DNA from: Lonsdalea britannica
GTDB lineage: Bacteria > Pseudomonadota > Gammaproteobacteria > Enterobacterales > Enterobacteriaceae
Length of the DNA stretch: 9,207 nt
NCBI RefSeq assembly: GCF_946477055.1
Contig: NZ_CAMKXG010000138.1
Span: 1 to 9,207, forward strand
Reading direction: 5' to 3'
Made by a program: the position numbers and the translations under genes
The notes under the pieces: model-generated
What the model saw: the letters and a program-made list of their open reading frames with translations, nothing else
What the model was told of the DNA's origin: nothing
The model's database searches: none
Shown: one piece after another, positions 1 through 6,260 of the stretch
How the letters are laid out: each line of letters begins with the position of its first letter
Numbering within the stretch: the stretch's first letter is position 1

Positions 1-164
1 ATAGTCGCGCCAGACAATCAGCTGAACTCACCGTGAAATTCGGTAATGTTCTTCAGGTCAAATAGGCAGGTGCTGCTGGTGGCATCGCACCTCTATGGTT
101 AAACTATATCGGCAGCAATATCGTATCTCTGGGAAAACAAATAACTATTCAAAAGGAATGAGTG

Positions 165-515
165 ATGCTCAAAAAAGTTGTATTCACCACTATCGTTATC
201 TTCTCGTCATGTGTTTCAGCGAAAACGATGAAAGATTTTTTTTCTGACCATCCTGCACTCTACGAAAATATTTATACGAGGCAGGCCATTAAGGAGCAAG
301 CAGATGGTCTGGCGGCTTTAGATGCGATGAGTGAGGATATGCCCATCACCTCGTTAGCGAAAAAGCAAAACCAGCTGATGCATGATGAAGGTTATAACTA
401 TGCCGACCTGGCATTAAGAGACCTCGTGACTTACTGTGACGATGAAGATACCGCGAAGCTAAATCGCTTACGAGATGCGGAATGCCAAATTATCGTCAGT
501 GAAGCGGATAAATAA
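165..515 (+). CDS. Small exported protein of unknown function
   Basis: I do not recognise this gene. It encodes 116 residues from the ATG at 165. A GTG one codon earlier (162) is possible, but AGGA at 154-157 is better spaced from the ATG. Residues 1-19 look like a Sec signal peptide: two lysines, a hydrophobic stretch, then a VSA cleavage site before KT. The mature part of about 97 residues is probably helical and acidic, with two cysteines near the C-terminus (in YCDDED and AECQII) that could form a disulfide in the periplasm. A clear terminator follows at 568-591, so it is probably the last gene of its transcript. Size, signal peptide and paired cysteines resemble periplasmic immunity proteins of type VI amidase effectors (Rap1a/Tai type), but I see no decisive motif. 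That the gene is real is fairly likely; its function is open. Confidence 0.7.
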   Translation: MLKKVVFTTIVIFSSCVSAKTMKDFFSDHPALYENIYTRQAIKEQADGLAALDAMSEDMPITSLAKKQNQLMHDEGYNYADLALRDLVTYCDDEDTAKLNRLRDAECQIIVSEADK

Positions 516-567
516 ATATCCACATGAAAAGCGACAAATAATTGTTGCTGTCATAGAAACAATAATA

Positions 568-591
568 AATCCCACTTCGGTGGGTTTTTTT
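568..591 (+). terminator. Rho-independent terminator after the small exported protein gene
   Basis: CCCAC (571-575) and GTGGG (580-584) form a perfect stem closed by a TTCG tetraloop, followed by a run of seven T (585-591). It lies 50 bases after the stop codon of the gene ending at 515 and has the textbook form for plus-strand termination. Confidence 0.9.
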
Positions 592-673
592 ATGAATGAA
601 ATATTTAGCTATTCATTAGTTAACGGGTGTCGGGTAGTTGTTATTTATCCACCCGACTTACTCTTTCCGTTAA
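592..673. repeat. Cluster of nested inverted repeats
   Basis: Three sets of perfect arms follow one another. ATGAAT (592-597) pairs with ATTCAT (611-616). TTAACGG (620-626) pairs with CCGTTAA (667-673). Nested inside the latter, GTCGGGT (629-635) pairs with ACCCGAC (651-657). Nothing here looks coding. The stretch lies between two convergent genes and could be part of a structured RNA, a double terminator region or a remnant of a mobile element end. The pairing is read from the sequence; the role is not known. Confidence 0.5.
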
Positions 674-702
674 ATAAGATTATTTTAAAGACGTCTGAAG
701 AA

Positions 703-730
703 CCAGGCCGTTCGAAACGAGCCTGGGTTT
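703..730 (+). terminator. Possible terminator hairpin between convergent genes
   Basis: CCAGGC (703-708) pairs with GCCTGG (721-726). Inside it CGTT pairs with AACG around a short loop, leaving a single bulged A. A short T-rich tail (GTTTT) follows on the plus strand, so the terminator is weak in that direction. It could also slow minus-strand transcription leaving the ankyrin gene at 790. Confidence 0.45.
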
Positions 731-789
731 TCGGTGATGTATGAAGCCACTTAATGCACAGGGGGTAACGTATTAAACCACTTATGATT

Positions 790-1140
790 CTACGGCTCTA
801 ACTCTTTTCCACCATTGTTAACCAATATTGCAGCGATATCATTATGGTTATTTGCTTTGGCTCTGACTAGAGGACTATATCCCTCACGGTCAGTCGCGTT
901 GACATCAGCGCCTTTCTCTAAAAGAAATAGCACAATCTCTTTGTTACCAACCATGCTGGCTAAATGCAGTGGGGTATAGCCATTTTTATTTTTTGCTTTA
1001 ATTAAATCAGGTTTTTCGCTCATAACTTTAACTGCTTCGCTATTCTTATTTGACCAAATAAGATCACCTAAATCTGAGCTATTGGCGAAAGTGGAAAATG
1101 AAAAGAGAATAGTGACAAGAAATGATAAGGCCAACTTCAT
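790..1140 (-). CDS. Exported small ankyrin-repeat protein
   Basis: The gene encodes 116 residues starting at the ATG at 1140-1138. I chose this start because GGAG lies six bases upstream and because the protein then begins with a good Sec signal peptide (MKLALSFLVT..., cleavage after FSTFA, about residue 18). The frame stays open upstream to an ATG at 1239, but that start has no ribosome binding site and would bury the signal. The mature part starts with a helical half repeat, then a canonical ankyrin repeat (NGYTPLHLASMVGN, then a helix ending in LLEKGADVNATD), then a second repeat starting EGYSPLVRAKANNHN. Ankyrin repeats bind proteins, here probably in the periplasm. The gene converges on the exported-protein gene at 165-515. 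Its partner is unknown; small periplasmic ankyrin proteins occur as immunity-like or stress-related factors. Confidence 0.85.
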   Translation of the reverse strand: MKLALSFLVTILFSFSTFANSSDLGDLIWSNKNSEAVKVMSEKPDLIKAKNKNGYTPLHLASMVGNKEIVLFLLEKGADVNATDREGYSPLVRAKANNHNDIAAILVNNGGKELEP

Positions 1141-1418
1141 GACGTGCTCCATTGCTGCGTTACGTATCCATAAACAGAATGCAAAGAGTAGCATCCCTAT
1201 AAAATCAGGAGTATCTGTTAATTTAAACAGCTCTCCCATGGTGGCTGTTTTTGAGGATGAGGGCGCTAAATTAATTCTCTTTGGGGATGTAGGGTATCGA
1301 AAAATTCATTATGTAACATCGTGCATTTTGGCATGACGACTACTATTAAATAACCAGCCTTTAATGAACGAGTGACTTACGGTCACCTTCCAGTGGGGTA
1401 CTAATATAAGAGGTTGTT

Positions 1419-2225
1419 ATGATGAATGAGAATTATATTTTAGGTTATTCAGACCGAGAGATGGAAAGAATTGCTTTTCAAGCAGGAATGCTTGAACCGA
1501 TTACGACACGCATGTTGCATGCAGCCAAAATTACTGATGGGCAAGATATTTTAGATATCGGCTGTGGTTCGGGGTATGCCAGTCAGTTAGCCGCCAAACT
1601 TGTAGGGGAAAGGGGGTCTGTGACAGGAATAGAACAAAGTGGGATCGCCGTTAACCTTGCGAGTAGCGGAGGTATGAATAACACCTCATTTATTCATGGA
1701 CGGTTTGAAAAATACGAATTTGAAAAACAGTTCGACATTGTCATGGGAAGAGCGGTTTTGCTCTTTCAGGATGATGTTGTTTCATTTCTCAAGAGAGCCG
1801 CGAAATGGGTCAAACCGGGTGGTTACCTGGCATTCCATGAAATCGACGATGCAAGACAATTCCAATCCAATCCACCTGTAGCGCTTTGGGACCGGACGAT
1901 GAAAGAGCTTCTTCGCAGGCTAAGGTATGGCTGTCCTCAGTATGACATTGGACAACGCTTTGTTCAGGTGTTTGATGAAGCTGGGCTGGCAACACCCAGT
2001 GTATCCTATGAGATCCCTGTAGCGGGGGGACGCGCTGAAGATCTCTGTCGCTGGGCGGTTGAAACATTATGCAGCTTATCAAACCAACCTGAACAGGTCG
2101 TCTTTTCAGATGGCGCTGTAATGGACCCGATGGAGCTATTGGCTTCGTTGCAAGAGAATATAGTTAACGCGCGATCGCAAGTGGAATTTTTAGGCCAGGT
2201 TTGTGCTTGGGTCCAAATTAGATAG
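1419..2225 (+). CDS. Class I SAM-dependent methyltransferase
   Basis: A 268-residue protein with the Rossmann methyltransferase fold. Motif I, ILDIGCGSGYAS (44-55), forms the SAM-binding glycine loop. The acidic residue binding the SAM ribose is E72 in VTGIEQS. FDIVMGRAVL (105-114) corresponds to motif II and VKPGGYLAFHEID (131-143) to motif III. The C-terminal half has the helical cap common in UbiE-like small-molecule methyltransferases. No signal peptide is seen, so it is cytoplasmic. Two ATG codons stand in a row (1419 and 1422); AAGAGG at 1408-1413 serves either. It stands alone, divergent from the ankyrin gene with about 280 bases between them, and base composition resembles the AT-rich left segment. 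The substrate cannot be told from the sequence. Confidence 0.88.
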   Translation: MMNENYILGYSDREMERIAFQAGMLEPITTRMLHAAKITDGQDILDIGCGSGYASQLAAKLVGERGSVTGIEQSGIAVNLASSGGMNNTSFIHGRFEKYEFEKQFDIVMGRAVLLFQDDVVSFLKRAAKWVKPGGYLAFHEIDDARQFQSNPPVALWDRTMKELLRRLRYGCPQYDIGQRFVQVFDEAGLATPSVSYEIPVAGGRAEDLCRWAVETLCSLSNQPEQVVFSDGAVMDPMELLASLQENIVNARSQVEFLGQVCAWVQIR

Positions 2226-2427
2226 CGTAGCCAACATGACGAGACATGAATGGCAAGTGCTTATCATGATTGTTCGTCGGTTGAATATCTTCAATCAGTA
2301 ACCGCTCACTCACGAAGTGACATATATTCTTAGTCAGCTATAAAGAAGGGTCTCTAAAACACGTAACGACATTTCGTATTCCCACCGTCATTACTTTTAT
2401 TTGTTCTCTTCTGTCTAAAAACCGGTT
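2226..2427. other. Gene-free AT-rich spacer
   Basis: No convincing coding frame or RNA gene is visible here. The only structure noticed is a small hairpin, TTGAA (2281-2285) pairing with TTCAA (2290-2294), inside wider arms CGGTT and AACCG. It lies between the methyltransferase gene and the Cys-rich open frame to its right. Confidence 0.5.
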
Positions 2428-2651
2428 CACTCAAGATGACACCAAGCTTCATTTTTACAACCCGCCTTGTCATCACACTCGTCATCTCCGCAAAGCGGGC
2501 ACGACGCCAAACATGATGAGGCGTGAGCATCCTGAGAGGGCGCTTCTCGTTTGGGGGGAAAACCGTCTAAATTCGGTTGGCTAGCTGGCGTGGTGACAAA
2601 GTCAAATGCTGAGTGTTGCGGGTTAAACCGTCGGTGAATTTTACCATCATT
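2427..2651 (-). pseudogene. Cys-rich open frame without a standard start, possible gene remnant
   Basis: A 74-codon frame on the minus strand, bounded by a stop at 2652-2654 and ending with TGA at 2427-2429. It has no ATG, GTG or TTG before its last third. The C-terminal part is striking: SCPLCGDDECDD followed by GC and WC, so seven cysteines within about 25 residues, with a zinc-ribbon-like CPLC. An ATG at 2645-2647 lies just upstream in another frame. A single extra A in the A-run after it (read on the minus strand) would join that start to this frame and give a protein beginning MVKIHRR. This may therefore be a frameshifted relic of a small island gene, or a chance frame. I do not recognise a family. 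Confidence 0.3.
2480..2506. repeat. Imperfect hairpin
   Basis: CGTC...CCGC (2480-2491) pairs with GCGG...GACG (2495-2506) around an AAA loop, with a few internal mismatches. It lies inside the Cys-rich open frame. It resembles dispersed intergenic hairpin repeats, but no second copy occurs in the window. Confidence 0.35.
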
Positions 2652-2669
2652 TTACCATAGTTTTACCAT
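2639..2669. repeat. Three 9-bp direct repeats with 11-bp period
   Basis: TTTTACCAT occurs three times, at 2639-2647, 2650-2658 and 2661-2669, each followed by two variable bases. The 11-bp period places the copies on nearly the same face of the helix, as in protein-binding arrays. The array lies about 20 bases outside the tRNA-Pro terminator, on the side of the AT-rich segment. This is where arm-type integrase sites of a tRNA-integrated element could lie. Read on the minus strand, each copy contains ATGGTAAAA, so the three ATGs fall in three different frames. Confidence 0.75.
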
Positions 2670-2685
2670 CGGCAAATTTCAGGCG

Positions 2686-2716
2686 AAAAAAAACCAACCG
2701 TAAGAGGTTGGTTTTT
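2686..2716 (-). terminator. Terminator of the tRNA-Pro gene
   Basis: AAAAACCAACC (2689-2699) pairs perfectly with GGTTGGTTTTT (2706-2716) around a six-base loop. Read on the minus strand the stem is followed by a run of T (the A-run at 2686-2693). It lies 12 bases past the tRNA 3' end and fits a strong Rho-independent terminator. Confidence 0.9.
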
Positions 2717-2727
2717 CTAGGGATATT

Positions 2728-2804
2728 TGGTCGGCACGAGAGGATTCGAACCTCCGACCCCCGACACCCCATGACGGTGCGCTACCAAGCTGCGCTACGT
2801 GCCG
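2728..2804 (-). tRNA. proL: tRNA-Pro (anticodon GGG)
   Basis: A 77-base cloverleaf including an encoded CCA end (2728-2730). The acceptor stem is CGGCACG with CGTGCCG, the T-arm carries GGTTCGAATCC, and the anticodon loop ATGGGGT gives GGG, which reads CCC and CCU proline codons. Sequence and place next to yejM match the E. coli proL gene as I remember it. The transcript leaves the core genome and ends at the terminator at 2686-2716. The tRNA marks the boundary to the AT-rich segment on the left, and its 3' end is a typical attachment site. I see no second copy of the tRNA 3' end in the window. Confidence 0.96.
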
Positions 2805-2812
2805 ACGCTGTG

Positions 2813-2847
2813 GGGGCACATATTACCGTTTCCAGATCTGAATGCAA
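2813..2847 (-). promoter_or_regulatory. Promoter of tRNA-Pro
   Basis: On the minus strand, TTGCAT (2842-2847) and TAATAT (2820-2825) are separated by 16 bases. They are followed by a GC-rich stretch (GTGCCCCC) before the expected start point near 2813. A GC-rich discriminator is the mark of stringently controlled stable-RNA promoters. The -35 match is only partial. Confidence 0.6.
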
Positions 2848-2882
2848 TAGCTGAACGTCACGACTGCTTTAGATTTAGGCAG

Positions 2883-4637
2883 TTAGTTGGCTATGAATCG
2901 CCTTTCGTCCGTTAACACCTGCAACAGCAGACCTAATTGCGGTTTTTCTGACATAAGCTCGCGACCTTCCTGATCGTAGGTTCGGTAGCTGCCGTGCGTA
3001 CCCAGCAAAATAATCTGTTCCGGCGTCGTAATGGACAGTAAATCGTCGCTGCCGTTAGTCAGCCAGGCGTTGCGTCTTTCTGCCGTAAACAGGTCTTCGC
3101 CTTGAGAAAAATCTTTCGTTGGCGTCTGTACGTGCAGTAAACGCTGCATCAGCGTCGTCATGACGTCCTTATGGTCCGTCATCTTGCTGATGGTCTGGGC
3201 TGGCGTACCCGGCCAATGAACCACCAGTGGCACCTGATAAAGCGAACGGGCCATCGGCATTGGCATGTTATCCATCAGATTAGCGGGCGTGCTCTGAGCG
3301 GCGGTGACGACGACGACGGTGTTATCCAGCAGATTCTTGTCGCGTAAGCCATCGAGCATCCGCGCAATCTGGCGATCCAGCGTCGCGTTATCCTGACGGT
3401 AGCGGCGCTGCTGCTCGGACGTCGATTGATTCGCGTTGACGTTATGGTTCAGTTCGACGTAGGAGAACCAACGGGCGCCTGACGGGTGTCCGTCCAGCCA
3501 TTTCAGCCATTGAGTCGCGATCGCGTCAGTGCTTTGCGGAGCGGCTTCCGGCAACGAGAAGTCAGAGAGCAGAGCCTGTCGATAAAGCGGGCTGCTGAAA
3601 CCCGACGATGAGAACAGGCTGAACTGGTAACCCTGCTGCCCAAGCGCCCCGATCAGTGCCGACGGCTTGCTGCTGGCCAGAATGCCATCCATATACGTGC
3701 TGGAGATACCGTAAAACAGGTTGAGCAGTCCCGCATTGGGTTCGCTGCCTGCGCTAAGATGATGGCTAAAGCGCACGTTCTCTTCTGCAAAACGCGCCAG
3801 ATTCGGCATCGCCTGCGGCGTGTTTTCCGGCAAGCTGTCGACGACCACCAACAGCAGGTTGTAGCCGCTGCCCGTGTCGCGGAAGGTGATGTCGTTCAGC
3901 GGATATTCGACGGATAACGCCTCGGGATTCCCCTGCTGCGTGAGTCGACGCTGGTACTCCTGCGCGTCAAGCAAGCCATGCTTCTCCAGAAAACGGCGAG
4001 CCGTCATCGGGTAGGACAGCGGCAGGTTGGAACGCTGCATGGTGATCGCCCGGTAGAAATTGGCATCGGCCCAGATGTACATCACATGCGACGCACAGAA
4101 CGCGGCGATGAATATCCCGGCGAGGGGTTTGCCGAAACTACGCCGATTGAGGCTGCGCAGCTTCTGCCAGCACCAGGTGCCGAACAGCATTTCGACCATG
4201 AAAATGATGGGCACGCTGATGAATAACAGCTGCCAGTCGCGGGCCGTTTCGCTCTGGTCCGGGTTGGTGACCAGCTCCCACACCGTGAGATTGAGATGCA
4301 GATGGAAGCGGGTAAATACGGCGGAGTCTACGATAAGCAGCGTCAATCCCGCTGTCGCCACCACCGCGGAAATCACGCGCAATAGGCGCTGCGACATCAC
4401 GAAGAATGTGAGCGGGAAGAGAATCAGCAGGTATATCGCAAACCCGATAAAGCTAAAGTGGCCCAGCCAACTGACCAGCGCATAAATGCGCCCGGTCAGC
4501 GAGGCAGGCCAGTCGGCAACAAACAGATAGCGGCTACCCAGTCCCAGACTGAGGAGAATATTGAAAAGAGCAAACCAGTGTCCCCAACTAATCATCTGGG
4601 AGACTTTTTCGCGGTAGCGCGGGCGGTTGGTTACCAT
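2883..4637 (-). CDS. yejM: Inner-membrane LPS-homeostasis protein YejM (PbgA/LapC)
   Basis: A 584-residue protein close to E. coli YejM (586) along its whole length. The N-terminal part has five membrane segments (about 19-40, 51-80, 84-105, 135-158, 171-192). A basic linker follows (TMQRSNLPLSYPMTARR, 199-215), which in the family binds lipid A, and then a periplasmic domain of the sulfatase/alkaline-phosphatase fold (about 245-584). YejM senses LPS in the periplasmic leaflet and controls LapB-FtsH degradation of LpxC, so it sets the rate of lipid A synthesis; it is essential in E. coli. Metal-site motifs of hydrolytic relatives are poorly kept: AGSEPNAG at 296-303, and MARSLYQVP at 462-470 where I recall a His-Gly-His in E. 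coli. The start has only a weak ribosome binding site, 13 bases after the yejL stop, suggesting translational coupling. Confidence 0.96.
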   Translation of the reverse strand: MVTNRPRYREKVSQMISWGHWFALFNILLSLGLGSRYLFVADWPASLTGRIYALVSWLGHFSFIGFAIYLLILFPLTFFVMSQRLLRVISAVVATAGLTLLIVDSAVFTRFHLHLNLTVWELVTNPDQSETARDWQLLFISVPIIFMVEMLFGTWCWQKLRSLNRRSFGKPLAGIFIAAFCASHVMYIWADANFYRAITMQRSNLPLSYPMTARRFLEKHGLLDAQEYQRRLTQQGNPEALSVEYPLNDITFRDTGSGYNLLLVVVDSLPENTPQAMPNLARFAEENVRFSHHLSAGSEPNAGLLNLFYGISSTYMDGILASSKPSALIGALGQQGYQFSLFSSSGFSSPLYRQALLSDFSLPEAAPQSTDAIATQWLKWLDGHPSGARWFSYVELNHNVNANQSTSEQQRRYRQDNATLDRQIARMLDGLRDKNLLDNTVVVVTAAQSTPANLMDNMPMPMARSLYQVPLVVHWPGTPAQTISKMTDHKDVMTTLMQRLLHVQTPTKDFSQGEDLFTAERRNAWLTNGSDDLLSITTPEQIILLGTHGSYRTYDQEGRELMSEKPQLGLLLQVLTDERRFIAN

Positions 4638-4650
4638 AAAGAGATCGGCA

Positions 4651-4878
4651 TCAGTGTGTGTTGTCAGCTTTCACCGAAGACTGCAGCGCTTCGGCAAAGG
4701 AACGCGCCAACATCTGACGTTGGGCCGGAGCGACGCTGGTATTCAGCAGGTTTGTGACCATGTTTCCCAGCACCATCAAAGCAAGATCGGTTGGTGCGCG
4801 ATGTTTTTCCAGAATATTGACCAAATCTGACAGCAGTTGTTCAACTTGTTCGTCACTATAACGGGATGATTGTGGCAT
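4651..4878 (-). CDS. yejL: UPF0352 family protein YejL
   Basis: A 75-residue, mostly helical soluble protein that matches E. coli YejL (75 residues) nearly throughout. It starts [16 protein letters not shown] and contains the conserved [17 protein letters not shown] and APAQRQ segments. Its function is unknown in the family; solved structures of relatives show small helical oligomers. It is the first gene of a minus-strand operon with yejM, 13 bases apart, and is divergent from yejK. The ATG at 4878 has only a weak upstream GAG, yet similarity to the family supports this start. No feature points to export. Confidence 0.95.
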   Translation of the reverse strand: MPQSSRYSDEQVEQLLSDLVNILEKHRAPTDLALMVLGNMVTNLLNTSVAPAQRQMLARSFAEALQSSVKADNTH

Positions 4879-5015
4879 AAAATGGTGATTCTCAGACGGT
4901 TAAAGTCGAACATATTACCGTATAGAGGCACCGTTTTCCGCACTTTTATTGCTTTAGACAATGTCAGTGACGGGACGACGCGACCACGGCGGATAAGGTT
5001 GCAGCAACTACGCTG

Positions 5016-5035
5016 AGGTGCTTGAATACGCACCT
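5016..5035 (+). promoter_or_regulatory. Hairpin in the yejK leader
   Basis: AGGTGC (5016-5021) pairs perfectly with GCACCT (5030-5035) around an eight-base loop. It ends eight bases before the GGAG ribosome binding site of yejK, so it could affect translation or be a dyad bound by a regulator. No clear -10/-35 pair was found in the 177-base yejL-yejK gap. Confidence 0.3.
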
Positions 5036-5055
5036 TGCTAAAAGGAGAGTCTAAC

Positions 5056-6069
5056 ATGAGTCTGGATATCGACCAGATTGCCCTGCATCAGTTAATCAAG
5101 CGCGATGAGCAAACGTTGGATTTAGTGCTCCGCGATTCGCTGCTGACCCCCAATGACGCCGTGAATGACATGATGGCCGAATTGCATCGGGTATATAGCG
5201 CGAAAAACAAAGCTTACGGTGTGTTTAACGAGCAAAGCGAGCTGGCGGATGCGCTGCGGGCTTGTCGCAAAGGCGATGAGGACTTCCTGGCATTTACCCG
5301 CGCAGCCACGGGCCGTTTGCGCGACGAACTGGCGAAGTACCCGTTTGCTGACGGCGGCATCGTGCTGTTCTGCCAGTACCGTTATCTGGCGGTCGAGTAC
5401 CTGCTGGTGACTGTCCTGAACAGCTGCAGCAGCCTGCGCGTCAACGAGCAGCTGGATATCAGCAACACCCACTATCTGGACATCAACCACGCCGACATCG
5501 TGGCCCGCATCGATTTGACGGAATGGGATACCAACCCCGAATCCACACGCTATCTGACGTTCCTTAAAGGCCGGGTGGGACGTAAAGTCTCCGACTTCTT
5601 TATGGATTTCCTGGGCGCGGCGGAAGGGCTGGATACCAAGGCGCAGAACCGCGGTTTGCTGAAAGCGGTCGATGAGTACTGTGCTGAAGCGGCGCTGGAT
5701 AAGAACGAGCGTCAGGAATACCGTCAGCAGGTTTACAGCTACTGCAACGAACAGCTACAGGCTGGAGAAGAGATTGAACTGTCCTCCCTGTCGCAGGAAC
5801 TGCCGCCTCTGGGCGACAAAACGCTGGAAGCCTTCACGACGGAACAAGGTTACGAGCTGGCGGAGAGCTTCCCGGCGGATCGCAGTACGCTGCGTCAGTT
5901 GACCAAGTTCGCCGGTAGCGGCGGCGGTCTGAGCCTCAACTTCGACGCGATGCTTTTGGGCGAACGCATCTTCTGGGATGCGGCGACCGATACGCTGACC
6001 ATCAAGGGAACGCCACCTAACCTGCGTGACCAGCTGCAGCGACGACTGAGCGGCGGCGGCGATCGCTAA
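5056..6069 (+). CDS. yejK: Nucleoid-associated protein YejK (NdpA)
   Basis: A 337-residue protein of the NdpA family, near the usual length (about 335). The ATG at 5056 follows GGAG at 5044-5047 with eight bases of spacing; a TTG at 5035 is in frame but is not needed. Family segments visible include [15 protein letters not shown] at the N-terminus, [19 protein letters not shown] in the first third, [23 protein letters not shown] in the middle, and the C-terminal [13 protein letters not shown]. The protein is cytoplasmic and copurifies with the nucleoid in E. coli; an interaction with topoisomerase IV has been reported. It is divergent from yejL-yejM, an arrangement conserved in enterobacteria. 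The C-terminal tail is Gly-rich (SGGGDR). Confidence 0.96.
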   Translation: MSLDIDQIALHQLIKRDEQTLDLVLRDSLLTPNDAVNDMMAELHRVYSAKNKAYGVFNEQSELADALRACRKGDEDFLAFTRAATGRLRDELAKYPFADGGIVLFCQYRYLAVEYLLVTVLNSCSSLRVNEQLDISNTHYLDINHADIVARIDLTEWDTNPESTRYLTFLKGRVGRKVSDFFMDFLGAAEGLDTKAQNRGLLKAVDEYCAEAALDKNERQEYRQQVYSYCNEQLQAGEEIELSSLSQELPPLGDKTLEAFTTEQGYELAESFPADRSTLRQLTKFAGSGGGLSLNFDAMLLGERIFWDAATDTLTIKGTPPNLRDQLQRRLSGGGDR

Positions 6070-6076
6070 CGGAGCC

Positions 6077-6142
6077 GAACGGCGGCGGGGTGTGTTCTGC
6101 CTTCGCCGACGAGATTTATCGCCTTTCCTGAAGGCGCCGTTC
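6077..6142. repeat. Overlapping inverted repeats between yejK and ypdA
   Basis: GAACGGCG (6077-6084) and CGCCGTTC (6135-6142) are perfect 8-bp arms. Inside lies a compact hairpin, CGCCTT (6120-6125) with AAGGCG (6131-6136). The two structures share bases 6135-6136, so they compete. No T-run follows on the plus strand, so this is not a standard terminator. It may be the yejK 3' end or part of the ypdA leader. Confidence 0.4.
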
Positions 6143-6260
6143 CCCTCCGGTTTAGCGACAGGCGCGGCGTCGCGTCTGGTATTTTAATGGTATTTGTCAC
6201 TCGGATGCAGACTGCCTTATGATGGCGATTCTGCATCCGTTTTCATTGCGTGAGATTCCC

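Noticed and set aside
3..65. Frame open from the window edge to a TAG at 63-65, possible C-terminal end of an upstream gene
   Set aside because: Only 20 codons, which is expected by chance, and no recognisable motif. It may be real but cannot be supported from this window.
68..92. AGGTGC / GCACCT inverted repeat, same arms as the yejK leader hairpin
   Set aside because: The loops differ in length and sequence and the contexts are unrelated; a shared 6-bp arm is probably chance.
475..744. 89-codon plus-strand frame
   Set aside because: It begins inside the exported-protein gene and runs through a strong terminator and several inverted repeats. No ribosome binding site or protein-like pattern.
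1215..1230. CTGTT...AACAG dyad upstream of the ankyrin gene, possible operator
   Set aside because: Only 5-bp arms with an AT-rich centre; common by chance in AT-rich DNA and no promoter was clearly placed around it.
1141..1239. N-terminal extension of the ankyrin protein to the ATG at 1239
   Set aside because: No ribosome binding site at 1239, and the ATG at 1140 has GGAG at good spacing and gives a proper signal peptide.
1377..1407. TTACGG and TAATAT with 19-bp spacing before the methyltransferase gene, resembling a MerR-type promoter
   Set aside because: The implied start point lies after the ribosome binding site (1408-1413), so the transcript would lack it. The dyad in the spacer is poor and no MerR regulator is nearby.
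2436..2516. 26-codon plus-strand frame starting MTPSFIF
   Set aside because: No ribosome binding site, and it lies opposite the Cys-rich minus-strand frame; most likely an antisense shadow.
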